A stretch of DNA of 18,023 nt from Bacillota bacterium (GCA_017467985.1 JAFUJY010000279.1:1-18023); one strand, 5' to 3'. Counted from the stretch's first letter, positions 6,367 through 14,291 are shown. The notes: generated from the letters alone by a model not told the origin. Translations and numbers: made by a program.

Positions 6367-8478
6367 ATGGCAACTATAAAGTGTAAAATGTGTACCGCTC
6401 CTTTGGAAGTCACGGAAGGCATGACTGTCATACAGTGTGAATACTGCGGCTCTGTGCAGACCGTTCCTGCCCACAAGGACGACTCTGTCATTCCTCTGTT
6501 TGATCGCGCCAATTATTATCGAACCATCAGCGAATTTGACCGAGCTGCATCAATTTATGACACAATCATCTCCCGCCAGCCCTATGATTCCGAGGCCCAT
6601 TGGGGCGCTTGCCTGTGTCGCTATGGTATCGAATACGTGCAGGATCCCCGCACCGGTAAGCGGGTGCCCACCTGTCACCGCGCTCAGTTTGCATCCATTT
6701 TGGATGACAAGGATTATCTGCAGGCCCTAAAGTACGCCGATTCTGAGGCCAAGGCCGTTTATCAGGAAGAAGCCGCCTATATTGATTCCGTCCAGAAGAA
6801 GATTCTGGCCATCTCCACCCAGGAGAAACCCTTTGATATTTTTATCTGTTATAAAGAGACGGATGCCCAGGGCGAACGCACTATGGATAGCGTCTTGGCC
6901 CAGGAGATTTACGATGCTCTCACCAACAAGGGCTACCATGTATTTTTCTCCCGCATTACCCTGGAAGATAAGCTGGGCACCGCCTACGAACCTTACATAT
7001 TCGCTGCACTGAACAGTGCCGGCATCATGCTGGCCGTGGGTACTCGTCCTGAATACTACAATGCCGTTTGGGTGAAAAACGAATGGAGCCGTTATCTGGC
7101 TTTGATCCAGGCCGGTCAAAAGAAAACTTTGATCCCCTGCTACAAAAACATGACCCTCTACGACATGCCCGATGAATTCGCCATGCTGCAGGCCCAGGAC
7201 ATGGCGAAGCTTGGCTGGATGCAGGATCTGGTACGAGGTATCGAAAAAATTCTTCCTTTAAATAAGACTGTAGCTGTGGCAGCACCGCCGCCCCAGGCAG
7301 ACCCCAGAGAGATCCGTTACACCCAGGCAGTTAAGGATATGCGCTTTGCCGACACCGAGGCTAAACTTGACCGTTTGGAAAAGATCTTTGAGTCCTTGAA
7401 GGGTTATAAGGATTCCGATTCTCTGGCCCGTCAGTGCCGTGACAAGATTCGTCAGCTGAACCGGTCCGCCATGAGCCGCTCTCAAAAGAGTGCCAAGGCC
7501 GCCCAGCTCTTTTCCGCCCGTGACACCGAGATTTTTGCAGTAGCACCCAACGGGGTGCGTCTGGGTACCAATGATTCCCTGCGCAGCAGTCCTCGCTCTA
7601 AGATGAGCATGCTCTCCGGTGTTTCTGCAGGTTACTTCCATGTATTGGGACTGCGTGCCGACGGCCGCGTTGTCGCCTCAGGCAAGAATTCCGAAGGAGA
7701 AGGGGAAGTCTCCGCCTGGCAGGATATTGTGGCTGTCTCCGCCGGCAAAGAATTTTCTCTGGGCTTACGCAGCGACGGCACCGTTGTGGCCGCCGGTCTC
7801 AATGGGGACAATGCCTGTGAAGTCAGCGGTTGGACCGATGTGGTGGCCCTCGCCGCCGGAAGCTTCCATTCTATGGGACTGCGCAGCGACGGTACTGTAT
7901 ATTCCACCGATCCCAACAACAGCTTGAACGTGGGTCAGTGCAATGTTCAGGACTGGTCCGGAATGACCGGTATTGCCGCCGGGCACCTGTTTAGCGCCGG
8001 TCTGAGGAACGATGGTACGGTTGTAGCCATCGGTGACAACTCCCAAGGTCAATGTAACGTGGAAAAATGGACCGACATTATCGCCATCACCGCCGGTTAC
8101 TACCATCTCGTTGGCTTAAAGAGCGACGGTACCGTAGTTGCCGTGGGACAAAACAATTGCCACCAGTGCGAGGTGAGTCGCTGGACCGACATCATTGCCA
8201 TCCAGGCCAGTGACGAAAACACCGTTGGTCTGCGTTCCGACGGTACCCTGATTTCCACCAAATCCTTCATTACCGGCCACGAAAACTGGCGTCTGTTCAA
8301 TGACCTTGATAAGCTGGATGAACAGCGTCTTGCGGCCATCAAAAAATATCGAGCCGCCAAAGAGACGGAGCTTGCCAATCTCCAGCAGGAACTGCGCAAT
8401 CTGAAGGGCTTGTTTGTGGGTAAAAAGAAGGCTGCACTGCAGGAGCAGATATACGCAATCGAACTTGAATTAGAATAA
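6367..8478 (+). CDS. Zinc-ribbon/TIR protein with C-terminal RCC1-like repeats
   Basis: The 703-residue protein has no signal peptide or membrane helix. Residues 6-27 form a zinc ribbon (C6, C9, C24, C27). Residues 45-150 are helical and contain the conserved stretch CLCRYGIEYV..DPRTGKRVPTCHR. Residues 155-297 are a TIR domain, beginning PFDIFICYKETD, with the BB-loop-like FFSRITLEDKLG. VWVKNEW places E239 at the catalytic glutamate position of the SWCxxE motif in NAD-cleaving TIR domains, so NADase activity is possible but unproven. Residues 415-632 hold about five and a half RCC1/BNR-like units of 37-41 residues, each built around AG..HxxGLRSDGTVVA.G.N and ending in a tryptophan motif such as WTD. 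The tail 650-703 is a coiled segment. The start follows AAAGAGGA by about 8 nt. It is the first gene of a two-gene operon with a paralogue 12 nt downstream. Confidence 0.87.
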   Translation: MATIKCKMCTAPLEVTEGMTVIQCEYCGSVQTVPAHKDDSVIPLFDRANYYRTISEFDRAASIYDTIISRQPYDSEAHWGACLCRYGIEYVQDPRTGKRVPTCHRAQFASILDDKDYLQALKYADSEAKAVYQEEAAYIDSVQKKILAISTQEKPFDIFICYKETDAQGERTMDSVLAQEIYDALTNKGYHVFFSRITLEDKLGTAYEPYIFAALNSAGIMLAVGTRPEYYNAVWVKNEWSRYLALIQAGQKKTLIPCYKNMTLYDMPDEFAMLQAQDMAKLGWMQDLVRGIEKILPLNKTVAVAAPPPQADPREIRYTQAVKDMRFADTEAKLDRLEKIFESLKGYKDSDSLARQCRDKIRQLNRSAMSRSQKSAKAAQLFSARDTEIFAVAPNGVRLGTNDSLRSSPRSKMSMLSGVSAGYFHVLGLRADGRVVASGKNSEGEGEVSAWQDIVAVSAGKEFSLGLRSDGTVVAAGLNGDNACEVSGWTDVVALAAGSFHSMGLRSDGTVYSTDPNNSLNVGQCNVQDWSGMTGIAAGHLFSAGLRNDGTVVAIGDNSQGQCNVEKWTDIIAITAGYYHLVGLKSDGTVVAVGQNNCHQCEVSRWTDIIAIQASDENTVGLRSDGTLISTKSFITGHENWRLFNDLDKLDEQRLAAIKKYRAAKETELANLQQELRNLKGLFVGKKKAALQEQIYAIELELE

Positions 8479-8490
8479 GGAGGTTTTACC

Positions 8491-10446
8491 ATGCCTGTAA
8501 TTAAATGTAAAATGTGTACCGCTCCGTTGGAAGTTATCGAAGGAGCATCCACCGTCAAATGTGAATACTGCGGTTCTGTCCAGACTCTGCCCCGCTCCCA
8601 GAACGAGCAGCTTCTGGCATTGTATGACCGCGCTAACCATTATCGTTCCATCAGCGAATTTGACCGCGCTGCCATGACCTATGAAAGCATCCTGGCCCAG
8701 AACCCCACCGACGCCGAGGCCCATTGGGGTGCCTGCCTGTGCCGTTATGGTATCGAATATGTGGAAGATCCCCGCACCGGTAAGCGGGTGCCCACCTGTC
8801 ACCGCACCCAGTTCACATCTATTTTAGATGACCCCAGCTATAAGAAGGCGCTGGAGTGCGCCGATGCTGACGCCCGTCGGGTTTACCAGGAAGAGGCCGC
8901 CTATATCGATTCCGTTCAGAAAAAGATTCTGGCCATCTCTTCTAAAGAAGACCCCTTTGATGTGTTCATCTGTTATAAAGAGACCGACGCTGAGGGGAAT
9001 CGTACCCCCGACAGTGTTCTGGCCCAGGATATCTACTACGCTTTGACCGAAAAGGGTCACAAAGTCTTCTTCTCCCGCATTACCCTGGAGGATAAACTGG
9101 GATCTGCCTACGAACCCTATATCTTCGCCGCACTGAACAGCGCCAAGGTCATGCTGGTCATTGGTACCCAGCCGGAATACTTTAAGGCTGTATGGGTGAA
9201 AAATGAATGGGGCCGTTATCTGACTCTCATGCAGCATGATGCCAAAAAGATGCTGATCCCCTGCTACAAGGGTATTTCTCCTTACGACATGCCGGATGAA
9301 TTCGGCGCTCTGCAGGCCCAGGACATGGGCAAGCTGGGTTGGATGCAGGATTTGGTTCGAGGCGTTGAAAAGATTCTGGGTAACGCTCCTGCCGCTTCTA
9401 CACCTGCTGTAGCCCCTGTTGCTCCTGCGATAAACCTGCGCCCCATTGCCGCTGCCATTGAGGATCAGGACTGGGCCATGGCCAATCGTCTGCTTTCTAA
9501 GGCGCTGGATACCGATCCGGAAAACGGCGTACTTCATTACTACGCTTATCTGATCAAGTATGAATTGCAGGATTTGATGGATATGCCCTATTCTCCTGAT
9601 TATAATCCCGCTGCAGACCTGTTGTTCCAGCGCATGCAGCGTTATGGTAATGCCCAGCTCCAGGCCCAGTGTACCCAGTTTCTGAGCGATTGGAAAAACC
9701 AAGGCATTTATCTGCGGGCTGAAGCCAATCTGAAAGACGAACAGTATGCCGAGGCCGCCCGTCAGTATAGCACTCTTGGCGACTACCGTGACAGCGTCCA
9801 AAAGGCTGCCCGGGCCAAGGCCATGATTTCCCTGAAAAAAGAAATTGGTAATGAGGCTGACTTCTACGAAAGAAAACTGCAGGCCGCTTACCCCGACAAG
9901 CTGGCCGCATATAAGAAGGTTCTGGCTGCAACCAAGAAGAGCGGCGACTATCTGCCCAACTTCCTGTATTTCCTGGGCTCTCTTATCACTGCCGCAGCAC
10001 CGGTTCTGGGCTTTGCAGGGCCCGACCCATCCATCGCCATGATCTGGGGCTTCGGCCTTGGATTTATCATCTGCGAATGGTTTGACATGTTTGTCCTGGA
10101 CTTTTGGGACTTTGTGAAGAATGTTATTGTTGCAGCTATCTCTGCCTTCGTCTGCGGATTTATTTATCAGTTTTTGGAAGACTCTGCCGATGCCACCTTA
10201 CCGCTGCTGATTATGCTGGCATTGGGCGTGATTTTCCTGCTGACCGCCATTGCTAAGCTGCGCAAAGTCAGCAGTTATCGCAAGAATACCAAGGCTGTCA
10301 AAGACCAATACAAAACCTTCGTGCAGCCCGCCATCAACGCCATCAAAAAGGAACTTAACGAAAAGTATTCTAAGGATATTCCCAATGTGCATTCCCTTTT
10401 GCAGAAGATTCCTTATGATGACTTTAAGCCTGAAGATACGCTGTAA
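8491..10446 (+). CDS. Zinc-ribbon/TIR protein with C-terminal four-helix membrane domain
   Basis: The 651-residue paralogue of the preceding gene aligns with it without gaps over residues 1-298 and shares long identical runs such as SVQKKILAIS, FFSRITLEDKLG and KLGWMQDLVRG. It has the zinc ribbon C6/C9/C24/C27, the helical CLCRYGIEY segment, and a TIR domain at 155-297 with the WVKNE glutamate at E239. The C-terminal half is different. An Ala/Pro-rich linker (298-315) leads to TPR-like helices (about 315-450; ALDTDPENGVLHYYAY and a GDYRDS motif). Four membrane helices follow, near 490-510, 515-538, 541-562 and 569-590, then a basic cytoplasmic tail. The TIR domain is therefore probably on the cytoplasmic face of the membrane. 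An AAGGAGG site 6-7 nt before the ATG and the 12-nt gap indicate translation from the same mRNA as the RCC1-bearing partner. No biochemical role is known to me. Confidence 0.87.
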   Translation: MPVIKCKMCTAPLEVIEGASTVKCEYCGSVQTLPRSQNEQLLALYDRANHYRSISEFDRAAMTYESILAQNPTDAEAHWGACLCRYGIEYVEDPRTGKRVPTCHRTQFTSILDDPSYKKALECADADARRVYQEEAAYIDSVQKKILAISSKEDPFDVFICYKETDAEGNRTPDSVLAQDIYYALTEKGHKVFFSRITLEDKLGSAYEPYIFAALNSAKVMLVIGTQPEYFKAVWVKNEWGRYLTLMQHDAKKMLIPCYKGISPYDMPDEFGALQAQDMGKLGWMQDLVRGVEKILGNAPAASTPAVAPVAPAINLRPIAAAIEDQDWAMANRLLSKALDTDPENGVLHYYAYLIKYELQDLMDMPYSPDYNPAADLLFQRMQRYGNAQLQAQCTQFLSDWKNQGIYLRAEANLKDEQYAEAARQYSTLGDYRDSVQKAARAKAMISLKKEIGNEADFYERKLQAAYPDKLAAYKKVLAATKKSGDYLPNFLYFLGSLITAAAPVLGFAGPDPSIAMIWGFGLGFIICEWFDMFVLDFWDFVKNVIVAAISAFVCGFIYQFLEDSADATLPLLIMLALGVIFLLTAIAKLRKVSSYRKNTKAVKDQYKTFVQPAINAIKKELNEKYSKDIPNVHSLLQKIPYDDFKPEDTL

Positions 10447-10452
10447 ATAATT

Positions 10453-10487
10453 GGAGCCGTTTCCGAAATTGGAAACGGCTCTTTTTA
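10453..10487 (+). terminator. Intrinsic terminator of the TIR operon
   Basis: A perfect 11-bp stem pairs gagccgtttcc (10454-10464) with ggaaacggctc (10471-10481) across a 6-nt loop, followed by TTTTT. It closes the two-gene operon. Confidence 0.93.
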
Positions 10488-10499
10488 TGAAATGATTGG

Positions 10500-11093
10500 C
10501 TGGCAGGCGGAAATCTTAAAAGTCGTATGCCTGGCAGGCGAAAATCTTAAAAGCTGTATGCCTAGCAGACGTAAATCTCGAAAGTCGTATGCCTGGCAGG
10601 CGGAAATCTCATAAGTCGTATGCCACGCAGTCGAAAAACTGCAAAACACCACTGCAGGGCAGACGAAAATCTTAAAAGCTGTATGCCTGGCAGGCGGAAA
10701 TCTCGAAAGTCGTATGCCACGCAGTCGAAAAACTGCAAAACACCACTGCAGGGCAGACGAAAATCTTAAAAGCTGTATGCCTGGCAGACGTAAATCTTAA
10801 AAGCTGTATGCCTGGCAGACGTAAATCTCGAAAGTCGTATGCCACGCAGTCGAAAAACCACAAAACACCACTGCAGGGCAGACGGAAATCTCAAAAGCTG
10901 TATGCCTGGCAGACGTAAATCTCGAAAGTCGTATGCCTGGCAGGCGGAAATCTCATAAGTCGTATGCCACGCAGTCGAAAAACTACAAAACACCACTGCA
11001 GGGCAGACGGAAATCTCGAAAGTCGTATGCCACGCAGTCGAAAAACCACAAAACACCACTGCAGGGCAGACGAAAATCTTAAAAGCTGTATGC
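10500..11093. repeat. Tandem array of 19 units (14 of 31 bp, 5 of 32 bp)
   Basis: The 594-bp stretch is fully made of head-to-tail units. Type A (31 bp) starts ctggcag or agggcag, contains an AAATCT core and ends in gtatgc; it occurs at 10500, 10531, 10562, 10593, 10656, 10687, 10750, 10781, 10812, 10875, 10906, 10937, 11000 and 11063. Type B (32 bp) starts cacgcagtcgaaaaa and ends caccactgc; it occurs at 10624, 10718, 10843, 10968 and 11031. B is always followed by an agggcag-type A. A and B share gcag-N-cg-A-run and the final tgc, so B is probably a diverged A. There are no unique spacers and no cas genes. The period is not a multiple of three, so translation frame rotates from unit to unit and no stable peptide repeat is encoded. 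The array is bounded by two terminators of converging operons. Function unknown. Confidence 0.93.
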
Positions 11094-11100
11094 CAACCAT

Positions 11101-11150
11101 AAAAATGCCAGATCCTTTTGGAATTCCCAAAAACATCTGGCATAATTTTT
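11101..11150. terminator. Terminator of the metalloprotease/lipoprotein operon, probably bidirectional
   Basis: A perfect 9-bp outer stem pairs atgccagat (11105-11113) with atctggcat (11135-11143). An inner stem pairs ttttgg (11116-11121) with ccaaaa (11127-11132). A T-run follows on both strands (11146-11150 on plus; complement of 11101-11105 on minus). It directly follows the lipoprotein stop codon. Confidence 0.85.
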
Positions 11151-11952
11151 ATCTTCGTCTTTTCACAACAATCCGAATCAAAATCCCGATCAGGGCCAAT
11201 GCCACCGGCACTGCTGCGACAATCCAGATCTGCTTTTGCGCTTCGGCATATTCGGCCTCAATATCCGCAATTTGTTCTCCAATGGTCACATCCGATACCC
11301 GGCCATCCACCAAGGATGCCCGTGTGCTCAGCTCCATCACCGTCTGGGCATCCAACGGAATCTCCTGGGTCATAACCGCCAGGCCATTCTCCAGGAACAC
11401 TTCTGCACTGGAGGAAACCACCTCTGTGGCGGGCAAAACCACCCGGAGTTCAGCGCTGCTCTGGGCAATGGCCTGCTGATAAAACTCCCGCAGTTCTTTG
11501 TTAAAATCCTCAATACCGGCGGTGGCAATGATTTTATCTGCGTCAATGGTTCCCTGCAAAGCAAATCCCTTTTCCTGTTCCCCACCACCATAGGTGAATT
11601 CCAACGTGGTAAAGGGAGTTATTTTACGAGTGGTGAGGATTTCTTCTAACAACAAGCAGGCGCCTTCAAAGCTATCCGCCTGTTTCACATAATCCACCTG
11701 CAGATTCACCGCGGGCTCTGTCTCGAAGCTCACCACATAACCATCTTCACTTTCATAATATGCTGCCAGGTCCTTTAGACTGTTCAGCACAATGGCGGAG
11801 TCCTCTTCATCCAGCTGGGATAGGTCTGCTTGGATATTCATTTTCAAAAAGGCGTTAAAATCATTATCCACACCGCATTCAATGGTGGTTTTGGAACATC
11901 CTGCCAGGAACAGACACATCAGCACAACACTAAAACACATCCATTTTTTCAT
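11149..11952 (-). CDS. Lipoprotein with C-terminal membrane helix (LppM-like layout)
   Basis: The 267-residue protein starts at the ATG at 11952, which is preceded by TAAGGAGG 8 nt upstream. A longer frame to 11982 would place the lipoprotein signal internally. The N-terminus MKKWMCFSVVLMCLFLAGCSK is a lipoprotein signal with lipobox LAGC, the cysteine being the lipidation site. About 215 extracellular residues of mixed alpha/beta character follow. A single helix near 238-260 (IWIVAAVPVALALIGILIRIV) ends in the basic tail KRRR. The lipid anchor plus C-terminal helix resembles LppM/DUF3153-type proteins, but I cannot confirm the family. The gene lies 13 nt downstream of a membrane-anchored metalloprotease, and its ribosome site overlaps that gene's stop codon, so the two are co-translated. 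A substrate or accessory role for the protease is a guess. Confidence 0.78.
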   Translation of the reverse strand: MKKWMCFSVVLMCLFLAGCSKTTIECGVDNDFNAFLKMNIQADLSQLDEEDSAIVLNSLKDLAAYYESEDGYVVSFETEPAVNLQVDYVKQADSFEGACLLLEEILTTRKITPFTTLEFTYGGGEQEKGFALQGTIDADKIIATAGIEDFNKELREFYQQAIAQSSAELRVVLPATEVVSSSAEVFLENGLAVMTQEIPLDAQTVMELSTRASLVDGRVSDVTIGEQIADIEAEYAEAQKQIWIVAAVPVALALIGILIRIVVKRRR

Positions 11953-11965
11953 GGTCCGTCCCTCC

Positions 11966-13291
11966 TTAGCCGCCAAAATCATATATCAGCTGTTCTGATA
12001 TGTACATCGTGCCATCCGGCTTAACCACTGTAACTACAAAGTATTTTTTGCCTTCGTTCAGGTCATCCCAGGCATATTCTATGTATTCGCCTCTTTCAAC
12101 CCAGGCATCACCCACACGAGCCTCCGCTTCCATCCCGGGATAAATCGTACGGACCACCCGGAAGGATTCCATATAATCACCAAGTTCAAAACATACCAGG
12201 GTATATATAGCATCCTCTCCATAGACCTTATCCCAAGTAATGGTATACTGCTCAAACTGGGTATAACCACTCTCAAAATTAAATCCTTCTGTACGTCCAT
12301 CATCAATTCGCAGCACCAACTCCTGCTCATCAAAATCGGGCATTTCATCTTCCACGAAACTGTAAAAATACTCTGCCAGCCCCGGTTGGGATGAGGCCAT
12401 GGGGATCATCAGATTTTCCTGCACCTGGGCATTAATTCCCCAAAAATAATCCCCCTCCGCATCCTCCAGCGAATCCTGCACATCAAAATACTTCGCAATT
12501 CTGCGGGTTGTGGGTGACCCCATCAGCGCCACATAGTCCTCTGCCGCAATTTCCACCACATACCGATGATGGTTATTATAGTAGAAATTGGTATCCGTAC
12601 GATTGGTCAAAGCATAGCCCGGCTTAAAAGCCCGCAGCTCCACATACTCAGAATCCATCAATTCATCATCTTCCATATCCTTAAACATATGATAAAATGT
12701 AAAATGGTGACCGTATTCATGACTTAGACTGCCGGCCATTTCCTCAACAGTATCGTATTCATTGCCATTATACAAGGTTATCAGGCCCGCATTTCGGCTT
12801 AGACTAATCCCAAACCGTCGGGGGACGGCGGGAAAATGCAGTGAGAAAATGGTATTCTGCTCCATCTGCTGGTGTGTGGCCGCCGCATAATCATCCGCCT
12901 GGGGCAGAACCATCACCGAGGATAGGCTGTAAATCTCCTCACCATGTTTGTTCAGCAATAATTCCTGATACAGATCCTCCAGCTTTTCCTCGTTCCACAC
13001 TGCGGACAAACTGATAAACTGAATTCCCTCCGGAGAAATATATTCCGCTTGTATAGATCCCTCTTTCACGTTATCCTTGGGCCATTCTTCAAAACTTTTC
13101 AGTGCGGCACTATTTTCGAACTGCACCATGGGTGCTCCTGCCAGTAAAGTATCCACACTTTCCACATCCGCCTGCAGCTGAGCTATGGCCTGGGCTTTCG
13201 GCTCCAGCAGCTTCTTTTGGCCGCCGTAAAGAATGGCACCCGATACAAGGATCGACAATAATAGTACCAAAATAACATTTCTCACTCGCAT
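11966..13291 (-). CDS. Membrane-anchored HEYGH zinc metalloprotease, extracellular
   Basis: The protein is 441 residues from the ATG at 13291, which has AGGGGGTG 7 nt upstream; a GTG at 13300 would add three residues but lies on top of that site. Numbered from the GTG, residues 9-26 (VILVLLLSILVSGAILYG) form an uncleaved signal anchor. After a short coiled region, residues 170-205 carry the zincin motif: SLSHEYGHH with ligands H194 and H198 and catalytic E195. The segment EIAAEDYVALMG about 55 residues later supplies a plausible third ligand, E254, as in gluzincins. The C-terminal 120 residues are beta-rich and may be a fibronectin-like module. It is the first gene of a two-gene operon with the lipoprotein. 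I do not recognise a named peptidase family beyond the metal-binding signature, and the substrate is unknown. Confidence 0.78.
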   Translation of the reverse strand: MRVRNVILVLLLSILVSGAILYGGQKKLLEPKAQAIAQLQADVESVDTLLAGAPMVQFENSAALKSFEEWPKDNVKEGSIQAEYISPEGIQFISLSAVWNEEKLEDLYQELLLNKHGEEIYSLSSVMVLPQADDYAAATHQQMEQNTIFSLHFPAVPRRFGISLSRNAGLITLYNGNEYDTVEEMAGSLSHEYGHHFTFYHMFKDMEDDELMDSEYVELRAFKPGYALTNRTDTNFYYNNHHRYVVEIAAEDYVALMGSPTTRRIAKYFDVQDSLEDAEGDYFWGINAQVQENLMIPMASSQPGLAEYFYSFVEDEMPDFDEQELVLRIDDGRTEGFNFESGYTQFEQYTITWDKVYGEDAIYTLVCFELGDYMESFRVVRTIYPGMEAEARVGDAWVERGEYIEYAWDDLNEGKKYFVVTVVKPDGTMYISEQLIYDFGG

Positions 13292-13314
13292 TTGTTTCAC
13301 CCCCTGTTGATTTT

Positions 13315-13343
13315 ATTATAGCAAAAAGCCGGAACCTGCGCAA
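13315..13343 (-). promoter_or_regulatory. Predicted promoter of the metalloprotease/lipoprotein operon
   Basis: TATAAT on the minus strand (complement of 13315-13320) is preceded by TGC, giving an extended -10. TTGCGC (complement of 13338-13343) lies 17 bp upstream. It stands back to back with the purine-operon promoter about 30 bp away. Confidence 0.6.
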
Positions 13344-13373
13344 TATTTGGCACATATTTTTCTCTTCAATCGT

Positions 13374-13402
13374 TTGACACTTTTCCTTAAATATGGTATG
13401 AT
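13374..13402 (+). promoter_or_regulatory. Promoter of the ZTP-riboswitch purine operon
   Basis: A perfect TTGACA (13374-13379) is followed after 17 bp by TATGAT (13397-13402) with a TGG extension. The start of transcription would fall near 13409, immediately before the riboswitch aptamer. Confidence 0.88.
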
Positions 13403-13413
13403 AATGGCAAATC

Positions 13414-13513
13414 CAAAGCCGCTGTGACTGACGGAATTAAGGTGGGTCACCACCGGGAAGCAGTGAGCTCGAAACTCAGTTGATATACAACTGAGCCGAC
13501 CGTCTGGGCAGCA
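13414..13513 (+). promoter_or_regulatory. ZTP riboswitch (pfl motif)
   Basis: This is a cis-acting RNA that binds ZTP/AICAR phosphates, the signal of 10-formyl-THF shortage. The conserved blocks are GTGACTGACGG (13424-13434), the hairpin GGTGG-gtca-CCACC (13441-13455) leading to GGGAAGC, and the 3' core CCGTCTGGGCA (13500-13510). P1 pairs cgctg (13420-13424) with cagtg (13461-13465), and a variable hairpin pairs ctcagttg (13475-13482) with caactgag (13488-13495). The last residues of the 3' core are also the left arm of the following terminator. Ligand binding should therefore block termination, an ON switch, as known for this class. The downstream genes catalyse exactly the AICAR-consuming steps. 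Confidence 0.93.
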
Positions 13514-13550
13514 CCGTTTTTTTGATATGGCGATGCTGTTTTATTTTTTT
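13509..13550 (+). terminator. Riboswitch expression-platform terminator
   Basis: cagcaccg (13509-13516) pairs with cgatgctg (13531-13538) with one internal mismatch. The stretch ttttatttttttt follows, ending 3 nt before the ribosome binding site GGAGG. The left arm overlaps the 3' end of the conserved aptamer core, which makes terminator and ligand-bound aptamer mutually exclusive. Confidence 0.75.
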
Positions 13551-13567
13551 CATGGAGGTATTAACTT

Positions 13568-14281
13568 ATGAAACCCATTTCCCTTGAACAGGAGCTGCGC
13601 GGCAATTCTTACCCCGGCCGCGGCATTATTATCGGCCGCAGTGCCGATGGCACCAAGGCGGTCACTGCCTATTTTATCATGGGCCGCAGCGAAAATAGCC
13701 GCAATCGTGTATTTGTGGAGGACGGTCAGGGCATCCGTACCCAGGCTTTTGATCCTTCTAAACTGGTGGACCCCAGCCTGATCATCTACGCCCCCGTACG
13801 TGTACTGGGCAACAAGACCATCGTCACCAACGGTGACCAGACTGATACCATTTATGACCTGATGGACAAGCAGATGACCTTTGAACAGGCCCTGCGCACC
13901 CGTGAGTTTGAGCCCGATGCGCCCAACTACACTCCCCGTATTTCCGGTATTATGCATGTGGAAGCCGGCAAGTACAACTATGCCATGTCTATTTTGAAGA
14001 GCAATAACGGTGATCCCTCTTCTTGCCTGCGTTATACTTTTGCTTACAGCAACGCCAAAGCCGGCGAAGGCCGCTTCATCCACACCTATCAGGGTGATGG
14101 CAATCCCCTGCCCAGCTTTGAAGGCGAACCCAAGCTGGTGGAGATCCCCAATGATCTGGACGAGTTCACCAACATGCTGTGGACCAACCTGAATGAAGAC
14201 AATAAAGTGTCCCTGTTCGTGCGCTTTATCGATATTGAGACCGGCAAGTACGAAACTCGTATTATTAATAAGAATATTTGA
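13568..14281 (+). CDS. purO: IMP cyclohydrolase, archaeal PurO family
   Basis: The 237-residue protein of the IMP_cyclohyd (PurO) family catalyses ring closure of FAICAR to IMP, the last step of de novo purine synthesis. It is unrelated to the cyclohydrolase domain of bifunctional PurH and has an Ntn-hydrolase-like fold in the archaeal prototype. Recognisable family blocks are NSYPGRGIIIG (13-23), GRSENSRNRVF (39-49), TNGDQTDTI (87-95), and the central TPRISGIM segment. The ATG is 9 nt after GGAGG and the gene lies directly behind a ZTP riboswitch. The next gene, 10 nt downstream, encodes the AICAR transformylase that makes its substrate. This gene pair replaces bifunctional PurH, an arrangement known from archaea and some Clostridia. 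Confidence 0.9.
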   Translation: MKPISLEQELRGNSYPGRGIIIGRSADGTKAVTAYFIMGRSENSRNRVFVEDGQGIRTQAFDPSKLVDPSLIIYAPVRVLGNKTIVTNGDQTDTIYDLMDKQMTFEQALRTREFEPDAPNYTPRISGIMHVEAGKYNYAMSILKSNNGDPSSCLRYTFAYSNAKAGEGRFIHTYQGDGNPLPSFEGEPKLVEIPNDLDEFTNMLWTNLNEDNKVSLFVRFIDIETGKYETRIINKNI

Positions 14282-14291
14282 GGTGAAAAAT

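Noticed and set aside
8824..9801. 325-codon open frame antisense to the second TIR gene
   Set aside because: It lies wholly opposite a gene with clear domains; the openness follows from codon bias and no ribosome site or family match is seen.
10500..11093. CRISPR array
   Set aside because: Units follow each other directly with no unique spacers, vary internally, and no cas gene is nearby.
10672..11143. Minus-strand open frames across the tandem array that would encode repetitive Phe/Trp/Cys-rich proteins
   Set aside because: The 31/32-bp period shifts the frame at each unit, there is no ribosome site, and the longest frame begins inside a terminator hairpin.
14193..14291. Earlier in-frame start for the AICAR transformylase
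   Set aside because: It would overlap the cyclohydrolase gene by about 90 bases, while the ATG at 14292 has a good ribosome site and matches the family N-terminus.
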